Source of the DNA: Bacteroidales bacterium | Lineage (GTDB): Bacteria > Bacteroidota > Bacteroidia > Bacteroidales > Tenuifilaceae | DNA length: 64,000 nt | Direction of reading: 5' to 3' | Assembly: GCA_013376985.1 (NCBI GenBank) | Contig: JACABB010000001.1 | Coordinates: forward strand, 65,560-129,559 | Shown here: in pieces, positions 28,195-37,441 of the stretch | How positions within the stretch are numbered: the stretch's first letter is position 1 | Layout of the letters: each line of letters begins with the position of its first letter | Program-made: the position numbers and the translations under genes | The notes under the pieces: model-generated | Database searches by the model: none | What the model saw: only the letters and a program-made list of their open reading frames with translations | What the model was told of the DNA's origin: nothing

Positions 28195-29079
28195 TTAGTT
28201 CATTTTAACTTTTTTGCTGAAATATCTACGAAGCGCATTTGCCATTAGATTTAGAAAAAGAACAATCATAATAAGAACAAGGGCAGTTCCGTACGCCATG
28301 GGTCTTGATTCCTCGATGTTAGTGCCACTCGTAGCCAAAACGTAGAGGTGATAGGGAAGAGCCATTACCTGATCGAAAATTCCATGCGGTAATCTGGGTA
28401 AGAAGTATGCCGCTACGGTGAAAAGAATTGGGGCGGTTTCTCCCGATACTCTTCCGATAGAGAGTATTAAACCAGTAATAATATTAGGGTATGCAATTGG
28501 TAGCGTTACCCTTCGGATGGTTTGAAGTTTTGAAGCACCAAGGGCGTAACTTCCATGACGGAATGAGTTATCTACTGATTTTAGCGCCTCCTCTGTGGTT
28601 CTGATAACAACGGGAAGAGTCATCAATCCAAGGGTTAGAGAGCCTGCAATGATTGAATCGCCAAACCCAAGAGTGTTTACAAAAAGCGACATCCCGAAAA
28701 GTCCGAATACAATGGAAGGAATTCCTGCAAGGTTATTGGTCATCAATCTTATAAACTTTACAACCCAGCCATTACTAGCATATTCGTTGATATAGATTCC
28801 CGATAGTACCCCAATTGGAAAACTGAAAAGCATACTCCCAGCAATTAGGTAAAGTGTTCCAATGATAGCAGGATAGATTCCCCCTTTGGTCATCCCGTCC
28901 TCGGGCATTTTGGTTATAAAGTCCCAGCTGATAACTGAAAAGCCTTTAATTACAAGAAATCCCAGAATTACAAAAAGAATCCCAACTACCAAAAGGCTCA
29001 TCACACGGAAAATCCCAAAAGCGACACGTTCGCTGAGTCGTTTGCTTCTTTCAATTTTTCTTCTCTTTTCAGAAATCAT
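28195..29079 (-). CDS. pstA: Phosphate ABC transporter permease PstA
   Basis: A 294-residue inner-membrane permease with six hydrophobic segments. The EAA-type loop that docks PstB is [23 protein letters not shown]. PstA-specific phrases include [20 protein letters not shown] and [18 protein letters not shown]. The first 20 residues are strongly basic and cytoplasmic. It forms a heterodimer with PstC. It starts five bases after pstC. Confidence 0.96.
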   Translation of the reverse strand: MISEKRRKIERSKRLSERVAFGIFRVMSLLVVGILFVILGFLVIKGFSVISWDFITKMPEDGMTKGGIYPAIIGTLYLIAGSMLFSFPIGVLSGIYINEYASNGWVVKFIRLMTNNLAGIPSIVFGLFGMSLFVNTLGFGDSIIAGSLTLGLMTLPVVIRTTEEALKSVDNSFRHGSYALGASKLQTIRRVTLPIAYPNIITGLILSIGRVSGETAPILFTVAAYFLPRLPHGIFDQVMALPYHLYVLATSGTNIEESRPMAYGTALVLIMIVLFLNLMANALRRYFSKKVKMN

Positions 29080-29084
29080 ATCGA

Positions 29085-30296
29085 TTACCTTTTAGCCAGT
29101 TTATTTCGTGATGAGATATACTCAACCGTAAGGTTGATAATTAACGTTAAGATAAATAGTATGCATCCAAGAATGAATAGTGCTTGGTAATGGGGTCCCC
29201 CCTGTGATGATTCTCCCAACTCAGCGGCAATGGTAGCAGGGATTGTTCTAACAGGCTGAAGGAATGAATGTGGTATGACTGCTGCATTTCCTGTAACCAT
29301 AAGTACAGCCATTGTTTCTCCAACAGCTCTACCTATTCCAAGTATTGCGGCTGCAGTTATTCCAGATATTGAATAAGGAATTACAATTCTATAGATTGTT
29401 TGCCAACGACTTGCTCCTAGTGCAAGACTAGCCTCTTTCATGGAGCGAGGCGTTGTTCTAATCGAATCTTCAGCAATGGTTATTATTGTTGGCAATGCCA
29501 TAATAGCGAGTATGATACTTCCTGCTAATGCCGTTTCTCCAACAGGAAGGTTAAAGATGCTTTGAATCAACGGAACAATAACCACTAAACCAAAGAAACC
29601 GTAGATTACAGATGGGATACCAGCCAGTAGTTCGATGATAGGTTTAAAGATATTGCGAATTCTGGGGTTGGCAACCTCTGCCATATAAATTGCAACTGCT
29701 AGCCCCAAAGGGAGCGATAGTAGAATAGCACCCAAACTCACCCAAAGTGTACCCAAAAGCAAAGGGAGAACGCCAAATTGAGCAGAAGGTTCGGCTGTAG
29801 GATACCATTCCTTACCCAAAAAGAACTCTCCTGCGGAAACATTTTCGGGTTTTACCAACTTCCCTTTAAAGTCATTGGTTATATTTTTTTGAGGGACAAA
29901 GGCAATGATTCCTGAAATGCTATCAACTAAACTACTAATACATACAGAAAGATTTTCCAAATTTGCACCTATCTTTTCGTCTGAATAGTAGGAGTTTAGA
30001 TTATCAAGACGAAATGTTATAATTGTATCATTCTTTCCGGTGATTGATTTCCAATTGGTTATCTCCTGATCAAAAATTCTTTTAACTACTTTTGAATCAA
30101 TTCTATTAACTGGATTGTTTTTATTAACAGCAAGTACATATCCCTCAGCAACTGGACTTCGTTTAAAAAGACCAAGACCCTCTTTGAAAAGAAAAATAAC
30201 TATCAGTAGCACGGCTAAACTTGTGATACTTCCGCTCAAGGCAAGAATTCCTTCAACAATCTTTTCGAGCAGTTTTTTGTGGAAAGGTTTTGTCAT
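29085..30296 (-). CDS. pstC: Phosphate ABC transporter permease PstC with inserted periplasmic PstS-like segment
   Basis: A 403-residue permease, about 80 longer than E. coli PstC (319). A first membrane segment (about 18-38) is followed by about 120 extra residues (about 50-170) before the usual permease core (from about 175: GVLPLLLGTLWVSLGAILLSLP). The EAA loop is SMKEASLALGASRWQTIYRIVIP, and GRAVGETMAVLMVTGN is the PstC signature. The insert resembles part of the neighbouring PstS: LAVNKNNPVNRIDSKVVKRIF with EITNWKSITGK against PstS VVVNPSNPVSQLTRAQLEGIF with KIKNWKEVGG. Topology places the insert in the periplasm. Function of the insert is unknown. Confidence 0.92.
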   Translation of the reverse strand: MTKPFHKKLLEKIVEGILALSGSITSLAVLLIVIFLFKEGLGLFKRSPVAEGYVLAVNKNNPVNRIDSKVVKRIFDQEITNWKSITGKNDTIITFRLDNLNSYYSDEKIGANLENLSVCISSLVDSISGIIAFVPQKNITNDFKGKLVKPENVSAGEFFLGKEWYPTAEPSAQFGVLPLLLGTLWVSLGAILLSLPLGLAVAIYMAEVANPRIRNIFKPIIELLAGIPSVIYGFFGLVVIVPLIQSIFNLPVGETALAGSIILAIMALPTIITIAEDSIRTTPRSMKEASLALGASRWQTIYRIVIPYSISGITAAAILGIGRAVGETMAVLMVTGNAAVIPHSFLQPVRTIPATIAAELGESSQGGPHYQALFILGCILFILTLIINLTVEYISSRNKLAKR

Positions 30297-30324
30297 TTTG
30301 TATTAGTCTATTTATATAGGAATA

Positions 30325-30347
30325 TCCGTAATCGCTTAGATTACGGA
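30325..30347. terminator. Hairpin between pstS and pstC, possible attenuator
   Basis: TCCGTAATC (30325-30333), loop GCTTA, GATTACGGA (30339-30347), with no strong T run. It sits just after the pstS stop. Such a hairpin could protect or partly terminate the message so that the binding protein is made in excess over the permeases. Confidence 0.45.
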
Positions 30348-30377
30348 ACTTCCCAATTAACCTAATCCTGAAACCTA

Positions 30378-31184
30378 TTAAAGAGGCACGTATCCAACCT
30401 GTTCAACTATTTTTTGACCTTCGGCAGATAGTACAAAATCAAAATATGCTTTTACCTTACTTTCAACCTTTACATTATAATAGTAGTACAGACGACGAAT
30501 GATAGGGTAAGTTTTATTTTTTGCTGTTTCGAGTGAAGGACCTATGAATGTTTTTCCATCATAGGAAACTTTAAGAGCTTTTACATCTCTAGAAACATAA
30601 GCTAAACCTACATACCCAATGGCTCCTTTAGTTTGGCTAACGCTTTGGATAATAGCTCCAGTTGCAGGCATACTTAACACATTGGATGCAAAGTTTTTGT
30701 TATTCATCACGTTTGTTTTAAAGAATTCATAGGTACCAGAACTGGTTTCGCGTGAGTAAACGATAATTTGCAGATCCTCTCCACCAACCTCTTTCCAGTT
30801 CTTTATTTTACCTGTAAAAATTCCTTCAAGTTGAGCGCGGGTCAGCTGACTAACGGGATTGCTTGGGTTTACAACAACTGCAAGTGCATCCCATGCTGCA
30901 ACAACCTCCTTATAGGTTACGCCAGCCTCCTGTAGTTTAAGTTTCTCATCCATTTTGAGCGGGCGTGATGCTTGAGCGATGTCCGTTGTTCCTTCAATAA
31001 GAGCAGCAATACCTACCCCGCTTCCGCCACCAGTTACGGTAACTTTTGCAGTTGTATTATTCTTCATGAATGTTTCAGCTTCTTTTTGTGATAGGGGAAG
31101 CATAGTATCACTACCCTTGATTCTCTGCGCTTGACCATTGATTGCAAAGGCTAACGCAATGATTGAAATAACTATTCGTTTCAT
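30378..31184 (-). CDS. pstS: Phosphate-binding periplasmic protein PstS
   Basis: A 268-residue solute-binding protein with signal peptide (cut near GQAQ, residue 20). Phosphate-site loops are visible: GSDTMLPL (24-31), GGGSGVGI (52-59), ASRPLK (about 72) and SRETSSGTYEFF (about 144-155). This is the shorter PstS type common in Bacteroidota and Firmicutes, not the 340-residue E. coli form. It lies 25 bases after the porin gene. Confidence 0.93.
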   Translation of the reverse strand: MKRIVISIIALAFAINGQAQRIKGSDTMLPLSQKEAETFMKNNTTAKVTVTGGGSGVGIAALIEGTTDIAQASRPLKMDEKLKLQEAGVTYKEVVAAWDALAVVVNPSNPVSQLTRAQLEGIFTGKIKNWKEVGGEDLQIIVYSRETSSGTYEFFKTNVMNNKNFASNVLSMPATGAIIQSVSQTKGAIGYVGLAYVSRDVKALKVSYDGKTFIGPSLETAKNKTYPIIRRLYYYYNVKVESKVKAYFDFVLSAEGQKIVEQVGYVPL

Positions 31185-31209
31185 TTTATTTAATGTTTTT
31201 AGGTTCTAA

Positions 31210-32526
31210 TTAAAATTTGTATTGCATTCTGATTGTCCAAACGTTATCCTTTAAATCTTTGGAATAGTTTTTAAGATTATTGCTTGTTTCGTTTTTAACC
31301 ATATCGTAGTAAAAAGTAAACTTTACATTAGCTGATACAGCGTAGAGTAAGCCTAATCCAACGGTTGTATATTTTAAATCGGTAGCATTGGTGGCTTTTG
31401 CATTAATTGCACTTTCTGTTGTTGAGACTTTTCCTATATCATTGCCTGATATTTTTGTGTTTGGATCGTAGAAATCATATTTTAGAACTACAGTAAGTGG
31501 TGTGTGAGAAATAGATTGAACAAAGTAAAGGTACCCACCCTTAATATTTCTGATATATGTATCATATCCCGTTGTTGTAAAGTCAGTAGTTCCAGAGTTA
31601 GGACTTGTTGATGAGCCACTTTGACCAGGTTGAACACCCATAACATATTCACCACGAAGTGTGGTTATACCAATTGGAGATTCTAAGGAAACTTGGGCAT
31701 CAAATCCCTTATACTGCCTTTTTGCGAAAGCACCCTTTGCAGTTTGTGTACCATCTAAGTAGAAACCCTTTACTCCATCAGATTCCCACATCTTATAGGA
31801 ATTAACACTGGCTTGATAAACTCCGCCATTGTAGTATGAGAAACCGAGACCGTAGCGAATTTTCTCATTTGGGGTAGCTTTTACAATACCGATGCGACCA
31901 ATAAAATCTTTCTTATTATCAAATTCCTGACCGATGCCATTTCCTGCAAAGTAACCAGCATCAATCTTTAGGAAATTCCAAGGAGAAGTTTTGGGCATCT
32001 GGAAGGTTAGCATTGCACCAAGATCACGTTCTTGTGGAAAAAGAGTTTGGGTAAACCGTGAACGCTCTGGACTTTCGCGTTGTGATGATGAGAATGGAAT
32101 CTCGTAACCAAAAGGACGGTTAAAAACACCACCTTGTAGGGTGAAGGCTTGCATCCAAGGATCGGTGAAATTTGCATATACATCTTTAGTTGCAAATCCC
32201 TTTTCGGTAATATCAAATTGAATTACGTAATTACTAAGTGTCCCAGCATAAGCAAACTTAATACGACCTCGGCGAACCCCAAAACGATTATTCTGATTGG
32301 CTCCGAAGTTACCTCCTGCCATGGATTTAATACCCATTGAATCTGCTTTTTGAGCCTGAAACTGAACATAGCCAGAAATTTTCAGTTTACTTAAGGTAGT
32401 TACTGTAGTGTTCATCTTTTGAACATAATTCGCAAGAGTATCAATAGGGTTAGTAGACTCCTGCGCAAATGTACTAGCCGTAAATGCTAGCATCAAAAAT
32501 GTAAGTAGGTTTAAATGTTTTTTCAT
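31210..32526 (-). CDS. Phosphate-selective porin (OprO/OprP family)
   Basis: A 438-residue outer-membrane beta-barrel. Signal peptide ends at TFAQ (about residue 21). A short coiled stretch (LANYVQKMNTTVTTLSKLKI) is followed by GYVQFQAQ and the porin-typical RFGVRRGRIKFAYAG, then alternating strands up to a C-terminal aromatic (RMQYKF). OprP-type porins pass phosphate or polyphosphate across the outer membrane under phosphate limitation. Its place at the head of the pst operon supports the phosphate role. Confidence 0.88.
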   Translation of the reverse strand: MKKHLNLLTFLMLAFTASTFAQESTNPIDTLANYVQKMNTTVTTLSKLKISGYVQFQAQKADSMGIKSMAGGNFGANQNNRFGVRRGRIKFAYAGTLSNYVIQFDITEKGFATKDVYANFTDPWMQAFTLQGGVFNRPFGYEIPFSSSQRESPERSRFTQTLFPQERDLGAMLTFQMPKTSPWNFLKIDAGYFAGNGIGQEFDNKKDFIGRIGIVKATPNEKIRYGLGFSYYNGGVYQASVNSYKMWESDGVKGFYLDGTQTAKGAFAKRQYKGFDAQVSLESPIGITTLRGEYVMGVQPGQSGSSTSPNSGTTDFTTTGYDTYIRNIKGGYLYFVQSISHTPLTVVLKYDFYDPNTKISGNDIGKVSTTESAINAKATNATDLKYTTVGLGLLYAVSANVKFTFYYDMVKNETSNNLKNYSKDLKDNVWTIRMQYKF

Positions 32527-32898
32527 CTGTTATTAGTTTTAGTCCTTTTTTTCTGATACAAAGGAACAGTAAGAATATTGCTCCATGATTATGAGAACAT
32601 TAACTCTATATTAAGAAATAGGAGTGTATGTTAAATTAATGTTAAGTTAGTGGAAAATAGGCTATTATAACGTCAACTCGATGTAAGATGTCATCCTGAG
32701 CGAAGCGAAGGATCTAAAGACCTATAATCCAGATGCTTCACTCAGTTCAGCATGACAAAGCAATAATCTAATACTATACTTAAAATCAATATGTTATACT
32801 TACATTGAACTCGCATTATTATAAAAATTGCAGAGTAACTAGTAACATGGGCCTATCTGGGATGTAAAGAAAATATCGCCGCTTTGGGCGTTTTAAAT
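32527..32898. other. Intergenic region upstream of the phosphate operon
   Basis: It must contain the promoter of the porin-pst operon (minus strand), but I see no exact TTTG/TAnnTTTG pair and cannot point to a Pho box. It also holds the dispersed repeat at 32689-32757. No gene is seen. Confidence 0.5.
32689..32757. repeat. Dispersed imperfect-palindrome repeat
   Basis: Two 27-base arms, 32689-32715 (starting TGTCATCCTGAGC) and 32731-32757 (ending GCATGACA), match as inverted repeats at 21 of 27 positions by hand alignment. I recall this TGTCATCCTGAGCG word as a frequent intergenic repeat in many Bacteroidota genomes. Only one copy is in this window. Confidence 0.6.
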
Positions 32899-33633
32899 TT
32901 ATGCTCTGTTTAGAATAGCAAGAACTGCTTTTATTTTCTCAACACTACTTTCTTGTATTTTGTATTCTGTGTCTCGATTTCCAAGAGTCATTCCTAATTT
33001 CCGGAAGTTCATTTTACTATCTATTGATGAAATACCGCTCATGTGAAATTCGAAAGCTCCTGTTTCGAGAAGATATTCAATGTTTTCGGCATTCACGCCG
33101 CTTCCGGGCATAATAATGATTTTGCCTTTGCTCTGTTTCACCAGTTCTCTTATAAGATGCTCGCCCTGAATGGCAGATGGTTGTTGCCCAGATGTTAAAA
33201 TCCTATCAGCGCCAGTTGAAATAATATCATTAAGAGATTTAAATGGATCATTGGTAAAGTCAAATGCTCTATGGAATGTAAAGGACATTGGTCTTGCCAA
33301 TTCAACTAGTACTTTTGTACGCTCAATATCTACATTTCCATTAGGAAGCAGAATTCCACAAACAATCCCATCAGCACCGAGTTGCTTTGCTATTCTGATA
33401 TCTTCCTTAATAACATGGAATTCTAAATCAGAATAGAGGAAATCACCAGAACGAGGGCGAATCAAAACATTTATTTTGATATTGAGATGCTTTCGGGTTT
33501 GAGTTATTAATCCGTAAGATGGAGTAGTACCGCCTTGCTCTATATTCTCGCAAAGTTCAATGCGTTGTGCACCTGCTTCCTGAGCGTTTATGGCACTTTG
33601 TAGGGAGTTCGCGCAAATCTCTAAAGTTGACAT
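32899..33633 (-). CDS. cutC: CutC family protein (copper homeostasis, TIM barrel)
   Basis: A 244-residue protein of standard CutC length. Family phrases are visible along the barrel: LEICANSLQSAINAQEAGAQRIELCE, GGTTPSYGLI, VLIRPRSGDFLYS, GADGIVCGIL, FTFHRAFD, ADRILTSGQQPSA, and IMPGSGVNAEN. CutC was named for copper tolerance in E. coli, but its reaction is uncertain. It lies 40 bases downstream of the transglutaminase gene. Confidence 0.93.
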   Translation of the reverse strand: MSTLEICANSLQSAINAQEAGAQRIELCENIEQGGTTPSYGLITQTRKHLNIKINVLIRPRSGDFLYSDLEFHVIKEDIRIAKQLGADGIVCGILLPNGNVDIERTKVLVELARPMSFTFHRAFDFTNDPFKSLNDIISTGADRILTSGQQPSAIQGEHLIRELVKQSKGKIIIMPGSGVNAENIEYLLETGAFEFHMSGISSIDSKMNFRKLGMTLGNRDTEYKIQESSVEKIKAVLAILNRA

Positions 33634-33673
33634 TGGATTTTCATTAATAATTCTCGAATAAATACTTTACATG

Positions 33674-36337
33674 TCACTTGTCGCTTTTAAGATTCTTCAA
33701 AATTGTTTCTCCCATCCCAATGCTATACCCTTCCGAATAAAAGATTATTTCTCCGCTAGAGTTAATAATTGATACCTGTGGGTACTGTGGAGCAGGGTTT
33801 TTTCCACACATCAAATCAATGGCATTAGTTACATCGCCAGCAGGATCATATCCAAAAGCAGAAATCTTCGGAATGTTTTTATAGGATGAAGGGTTGAACC
33901 CTTTAGATAGTTTACCCTTTGCAACGATAAAGAGAATTTGTCCGTCCCATTGTTCAAAGCCTGATTTTACTAGTTGTATATCCTCCATTAGGTGTTTGGT
34001 AGGCTCTTTATCAGGATCTATAACAGCAACAACTAAACCCTTCTTCCCAAGGTAACTTTTTAGTATGAACTCCGATTTCCCGTCTAATGAATTGAATCCT
34101 GCATCGAGATCTGCTTTACCAAGTATCCCTGTTTGAGTTTCAATGGGAAGCACAATAATTGGAATCTCTACCTTTTTGTCCTTCTCTACATTGAAGTATT
34201 CAACTCTGCACTTAACAGAACCATCGTTAAGCCGATTTCCTGTCATTAAACGATAGTAACCAGTTTCGAGGTTAAGTTTACATGGGAATGTTTTAAGATT
34301 TGGATCTGTTTCATAATCAAGGGTTGTAAATTGGCCTTTATCAAGCCGAGCTATAGTAAAATGTGTGTAGTATTGTGGGATGAAATTGTTATCACTTGAT
34401 TGGTTCGTCAGAGTTACCTCTCCTTTAGGCAGTTCAACTGTTAGCTGTTTTTCAAAAAGTACATCAACCCATTTATTACTTTGCAAATATTGTGGCTTAT
34501 GGGTTGCTGATTCAATACGAGCAGGTATACCAAAACTACGACACGAAGCAACAAAGAAGATATTACGCGAGTATTTATCGGCAACCCTCATCTCATAAAC
34601 GCTTTCGGGGCTTAGTGGTACATTATAGTAATTGCTTAAGGTATCGATTTTTATATTTTGAGAGATCCATTTAACCAAGGAGGCAGGATCTTTTCTAAAC
34701 GTTTCAATATCTTTTTTACTAAATGATTTTTGTAGTAAACTCCTCCATGGTGTAATAAACTCACGTCCAATTCTGGGTGATACTATATCCCTTTCAATAA
34801 TCTCTTTACTTATAGCATTATCAATCACAGGAAAAGTAGATAAACTCTTCAGATGGTCGTTAAGTGTTGAGGCTAAGGCATCATGAGTATCCTTTTCGGA
34901 GATATTTCTAAGAATTGCAAAACCATTAGCGGTATCTTTTATATCGAGACCATTAATAAAGGTATAAATTTCCCTCCAGTTACCACGGCTATTTTTTAAT
35001 GATGTAGCAATTTGGTTATAATGAAATCCTTTTTTTGTTGCTAGGTTAACGATTGATGCGGAATCAATAAATGTTGACATGTATTTATTTCGGATCAAAT
35101 CCTCGGTTTGTAAACGCTGATTGTTAATTGCTGCCTTATTAGTATCCGTCGCAGGAATGGACTGTGTTACAGGGGGTACAAGTTCATATTGCTCTACAGA
35201 TGATTTATAGTTTGGAGGTGTTAATGTCACAACTATAGTATCAGTAGAATTACCCGAAACTTTTTGGTAGCCATAGAAACCATTATGCGATGCCCAAACG
35301 ATTAAATCACCAAAACCTGAAATTGCTGAACAAATACCTTTTCTATTGGAATATTTAGTTGCAATTGGATAGAATTCAGCATAATTATAGAGCATAAATT
35401 CAACCTTTGCCATTGGCGCAGGTTTACCATCAATTTTCAGCACCTTTACTGGAATCGTCCTAGTTTGCGTGTAGTTGGCAAGCAGATTTATGCGTGTATA
35501 TTTGTCCTCAACTTGCAGTTTTTCTTCGGATCCCTGATATTGTCCAAACACCACAGTATGAGTCATCATTGCACGTTTAACAGGTGCTGCAAACCAGCCC
35601 ATATTAAGTTCTGGCTCAGGTTCACAAGCTCCAAGGAAATACCATTTTCCATCAACCCAAACCTCAACCCATGCATGATTATCATCGGTATGAGCCCAGC
35701 GCGGGGTATAAACCTGACGGGCAGGAAGGCAAACGGAGCGCAATGCAGCAACGGTAAAGGTTGATTCTTCACCACAACGACCAAGAGCGTTCCGAACAGT
35801 TGTAAGTGGGCCTGATGTGCGATCATCAGAGGCTTTATAGGTTACCTTCTCATGACACCAATGGTTAACCTCTAATGCAGCGTTATACATCGACATCCCT
35901 TTTATTCTATCTTTTATCTCCTTATAAAAAACCTGACGGGCGGTATCGGTATACTCATTATTGATTCGGTACGGTAGAACAAAATGTATGAAGATTTCTT
36001 CGGGAATTGATTTTCCCCATGAGAAGTATTTTCGAGACTGGAGGGCAGCGTTGACCTGAGAAAGAACATAGTTACCGTTATGCATTGCAAGATCACTTAA
36101 TGGCATAAAGGCGTACAAAAATTCAAGTGCTTCTTCCTGTTCCGAAGAAATTTGTTTGTTAAATACATCGAAGAGAGTACTTTCTCTCCCTTTGGCTAGC
36201 TCTTTACTTTTAAGAAATTGATTGTGGACGAGATTTCGATATGAAGGATCAGAAATTAAATGCTTCTCCTGTGCAGTTGAAATAAGGCTTATTAGCATTA
36301 ATATTGCTAACCAGATGGATATTCTTAGTTTTCTCAT
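33674..36337 (-). CDS. Secreted protein with tandem transglutaminase-like domains and thioredoxin-like C-terminus
   Basis: An 887-residue exported protein; signal peptide ends near STAQ (residue 23). The first transglutaminase-like domain (about 140-245) has a full set of catalytic candidates: Cys188 in GRCGEES, His221 in DDNHAWVEVW, and an acidic residue after WYFLGAC. The second (about 540-640) repeats the fold around SRNIFFVASCRSFGIPAR. There the Cys position is Ala (VADKYS, near 585) and the His is missing, so it is probably inactive. The last 170 residues resemble a thioredoxin-like fold (LVVAVIDPDKEPTKHLMEDI, then PQVSIINSSGEIIFY). It may act as a peptidase or amidase on cell-envelope peptides; substrate unknown. 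Confidence 0.8.
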   Translation of the reverse strand: MRKLRISIWLAILMLISLISTAQEKHLISDPSYRNLVHNQFLKSKELAKGRESTLFDVFNKQISSEQEEALEFLYAFMPLSDLAMHNGNYVLSQVNAALQSRKYFSWGKSIPEEIFIHFVLPYRINNEYTDTARQVFYKEIKDRIKGMSMYNAALEVNHWCHEKVTYKASDDRTSGPLTTVRNALGRCGEESTFTVAALRSVCLPARQVYTPRWAHTDDNHAWVEVWVDGKWYFLGACEPEPELNMGWFAAPVKRAMMTHTVVFGQYQGSEEKLQVEDKYTRINLLANYTQTRTIPVKVLKIDGKPAPMAKVEFMLYNYAEFYPIATKYSNRKGICSAISGFGDLIVWASHNGFYGYQKVSGNSTDTIVVTLTPPNYKSSVEQYELVPPVTQSIPATDTNKAAINNQRLQTEDLIRNKYMSTFIDSASIVNLATKKGFHYNQIATSLKNSRGNWREIYTFINGLDIKDTANGFAILRNISEKDTHDALASTLNDHLKSLSTFPVIDNAISKEIIERDIVSPRIGREFITPWRSLLQKSFSKKDIETFRKDPASLVKWISQNIKIDTLSNYYNVPLSPESVYEMRVADKYSRNIFFVASCRSFGIPARIESATHKPQYLQSNKWVDVLFEKQLTVELPKGEVTLTNQSSDNNFIPQYYTHFTIARLDKGQFTTLDYETDPNLKTFPCKLNLETGYYRLMTGNRLNDGSVKCRVEYFNVEKDKKVEIPIIVLPIETQTGILGKADLDAGFNSLDGKSEFILKSYLGKKGLVVAVIDPDKEPTKHLMEDIQLVKSGFEQWDGQILFIVAKGKLSKGFNPSSYKNIPKISAFGYDPAGDVTNAIDLMCGKNPAPQYPQVSIINSSGEIIFYSEGYSIGMGETILKNLKSDK

Positions 36338-36375
36338 CGGTACACTGATTTAATTGGGCGGTAAGGAAAACGTGA

Positions 36376-37374
36376 TTAAACTCCCAATAACCAAGCAGAT
36401 ACGTCGGGATTGTTATTGTGAAATTTATTAAATTCGCTTAGTGCAATATTTTTATCGGTGAATTTGTTTACAGAAACACGGAACATTGCCTTGCCTTGTA
36501 TAATCTCGGTTTTAAATCCTTTCCGATTATATTTTTCTGCAAGTTTTTGGGCATTTTCCAATTTTCCAAAGCTACCTACAATAAGGTAAAAGGTTTTATT
36601 TTCTTGAATTTTTGGTTCTGTATAGGATAGAGCGGTTTTCTTAACTGTATTATCAGTAATTGTTTGATCTATCCTAGAGTTTACAGAGTCTTTTTTTACT
36701 GCTGATGTTTGAGCCAATTTATTATCTACCTTTTTAAGAGTATCAGTAGATGTTAAAGAGTTATTCGTTTCGTTAGCCTTTTTCCAAAAACGAAAATCAG
36801 GTATCAAAATAAACATAGAGGACAAGACCGCAATGGCTATGAAAATAGATATTCCAATTAAAATTTTAGATGTAGAAGATTTTTTATGCGGAAGAACTTT
36901 GGATTTTAATGGAATAGATTGAGATTCTATCTTAGTTTTTGGTTTATCGACTTTGATATCGGTTTTAGAAACAACAATATCTTTAAGTCCATATGTAGAT
37001 ATTGCTATATTTAACTCTTTGGCTTGCTCAAAACATATTTTGCCTTTTTTATTTCGGCTAAGAATACCAATACTTTCAAAAATGAATTCTTTGCCATTGC
37101 TGATATCCTCATTTATTCTTTTTATATGCTCTACAAGCAATTCAGAAGCATTTGAATGGCTAAGCCCCATTTTTTCGCAAAGATAATTCTCAATTGCTTC
37201 ATCGTTAAATGTTCGCGAATCATCAAAGGTTACGCTTTGTTTGGGGGCTATAAAGCCGTTTCCATCTGCTGAAGGGTGGGCGGGTTCATAATTTTGAACA
37301 AAACTTCCAAGACCGGGTAAACTTATATAGTTGTGCTTTGCTAGAAGTTCCCTTATAACGATATTAATTTCCAA
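36376..37374 (-). CDS. HU-CCDC81 and SPOR domain membrane protein
   Basis: A 332-residue protein. Residues 1-125 match the two prokaryotic CCDC81-type HU-like domains (HNYISLPGLGSFVQNYEPA, and the GKEFIFESIGILSRNKKGKI segment). A membrane segment follows at about 171-192, then a low-complexity linker and a SPOR domain at about 262-332 (FYLIVGSFGKLENAQKLAEKY). SPOR domains bind denuded peptidoglycan at division sites; the HU part is cytoplasmic and may bind DNA. The start is TTG at 37372-37374, since no ATG precedes the upstream in-frame stop. It lies between the SpoIIE phosphatase and transglutaminase genes on one strand. Confidence 0.85.
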   Translation of the reverse strand: MEINIVIRELLAKHNYISLPGLGSFVQNYEPAHPSADGNGFIAPKQSVTFDDSRTFNDEAIENYLCEKMGLSHSNASELLVEHIKRINEDISNGKEFIFESIGILSRNKKGKICFEQAKELNIAISTYGLKDIVVSKTDIKVDKPKTKIESQSIPLKSKVLPHKKSSTSKILIGISIFIAIAVLSSMFILIPDFRFWKKANETNNSLTSTDTLKKVDNKLAQTSAVKKDSVNSRIDQTITDNTVKKTALSYTEPKIQENKTFYLIVGSFGKLENAQKLAEKYNRKGFKTEIIQGKAMFRVSVNKFTDKNIALSEFNKFHNNNPDVSAWLLGV

Positions 37375-37441
37375 AACTTTAGTTTTTAGGGTTCAAGCAA
37401 AATTAGAAAAATTCAGATAGTAATGAATATAATTATTTATG

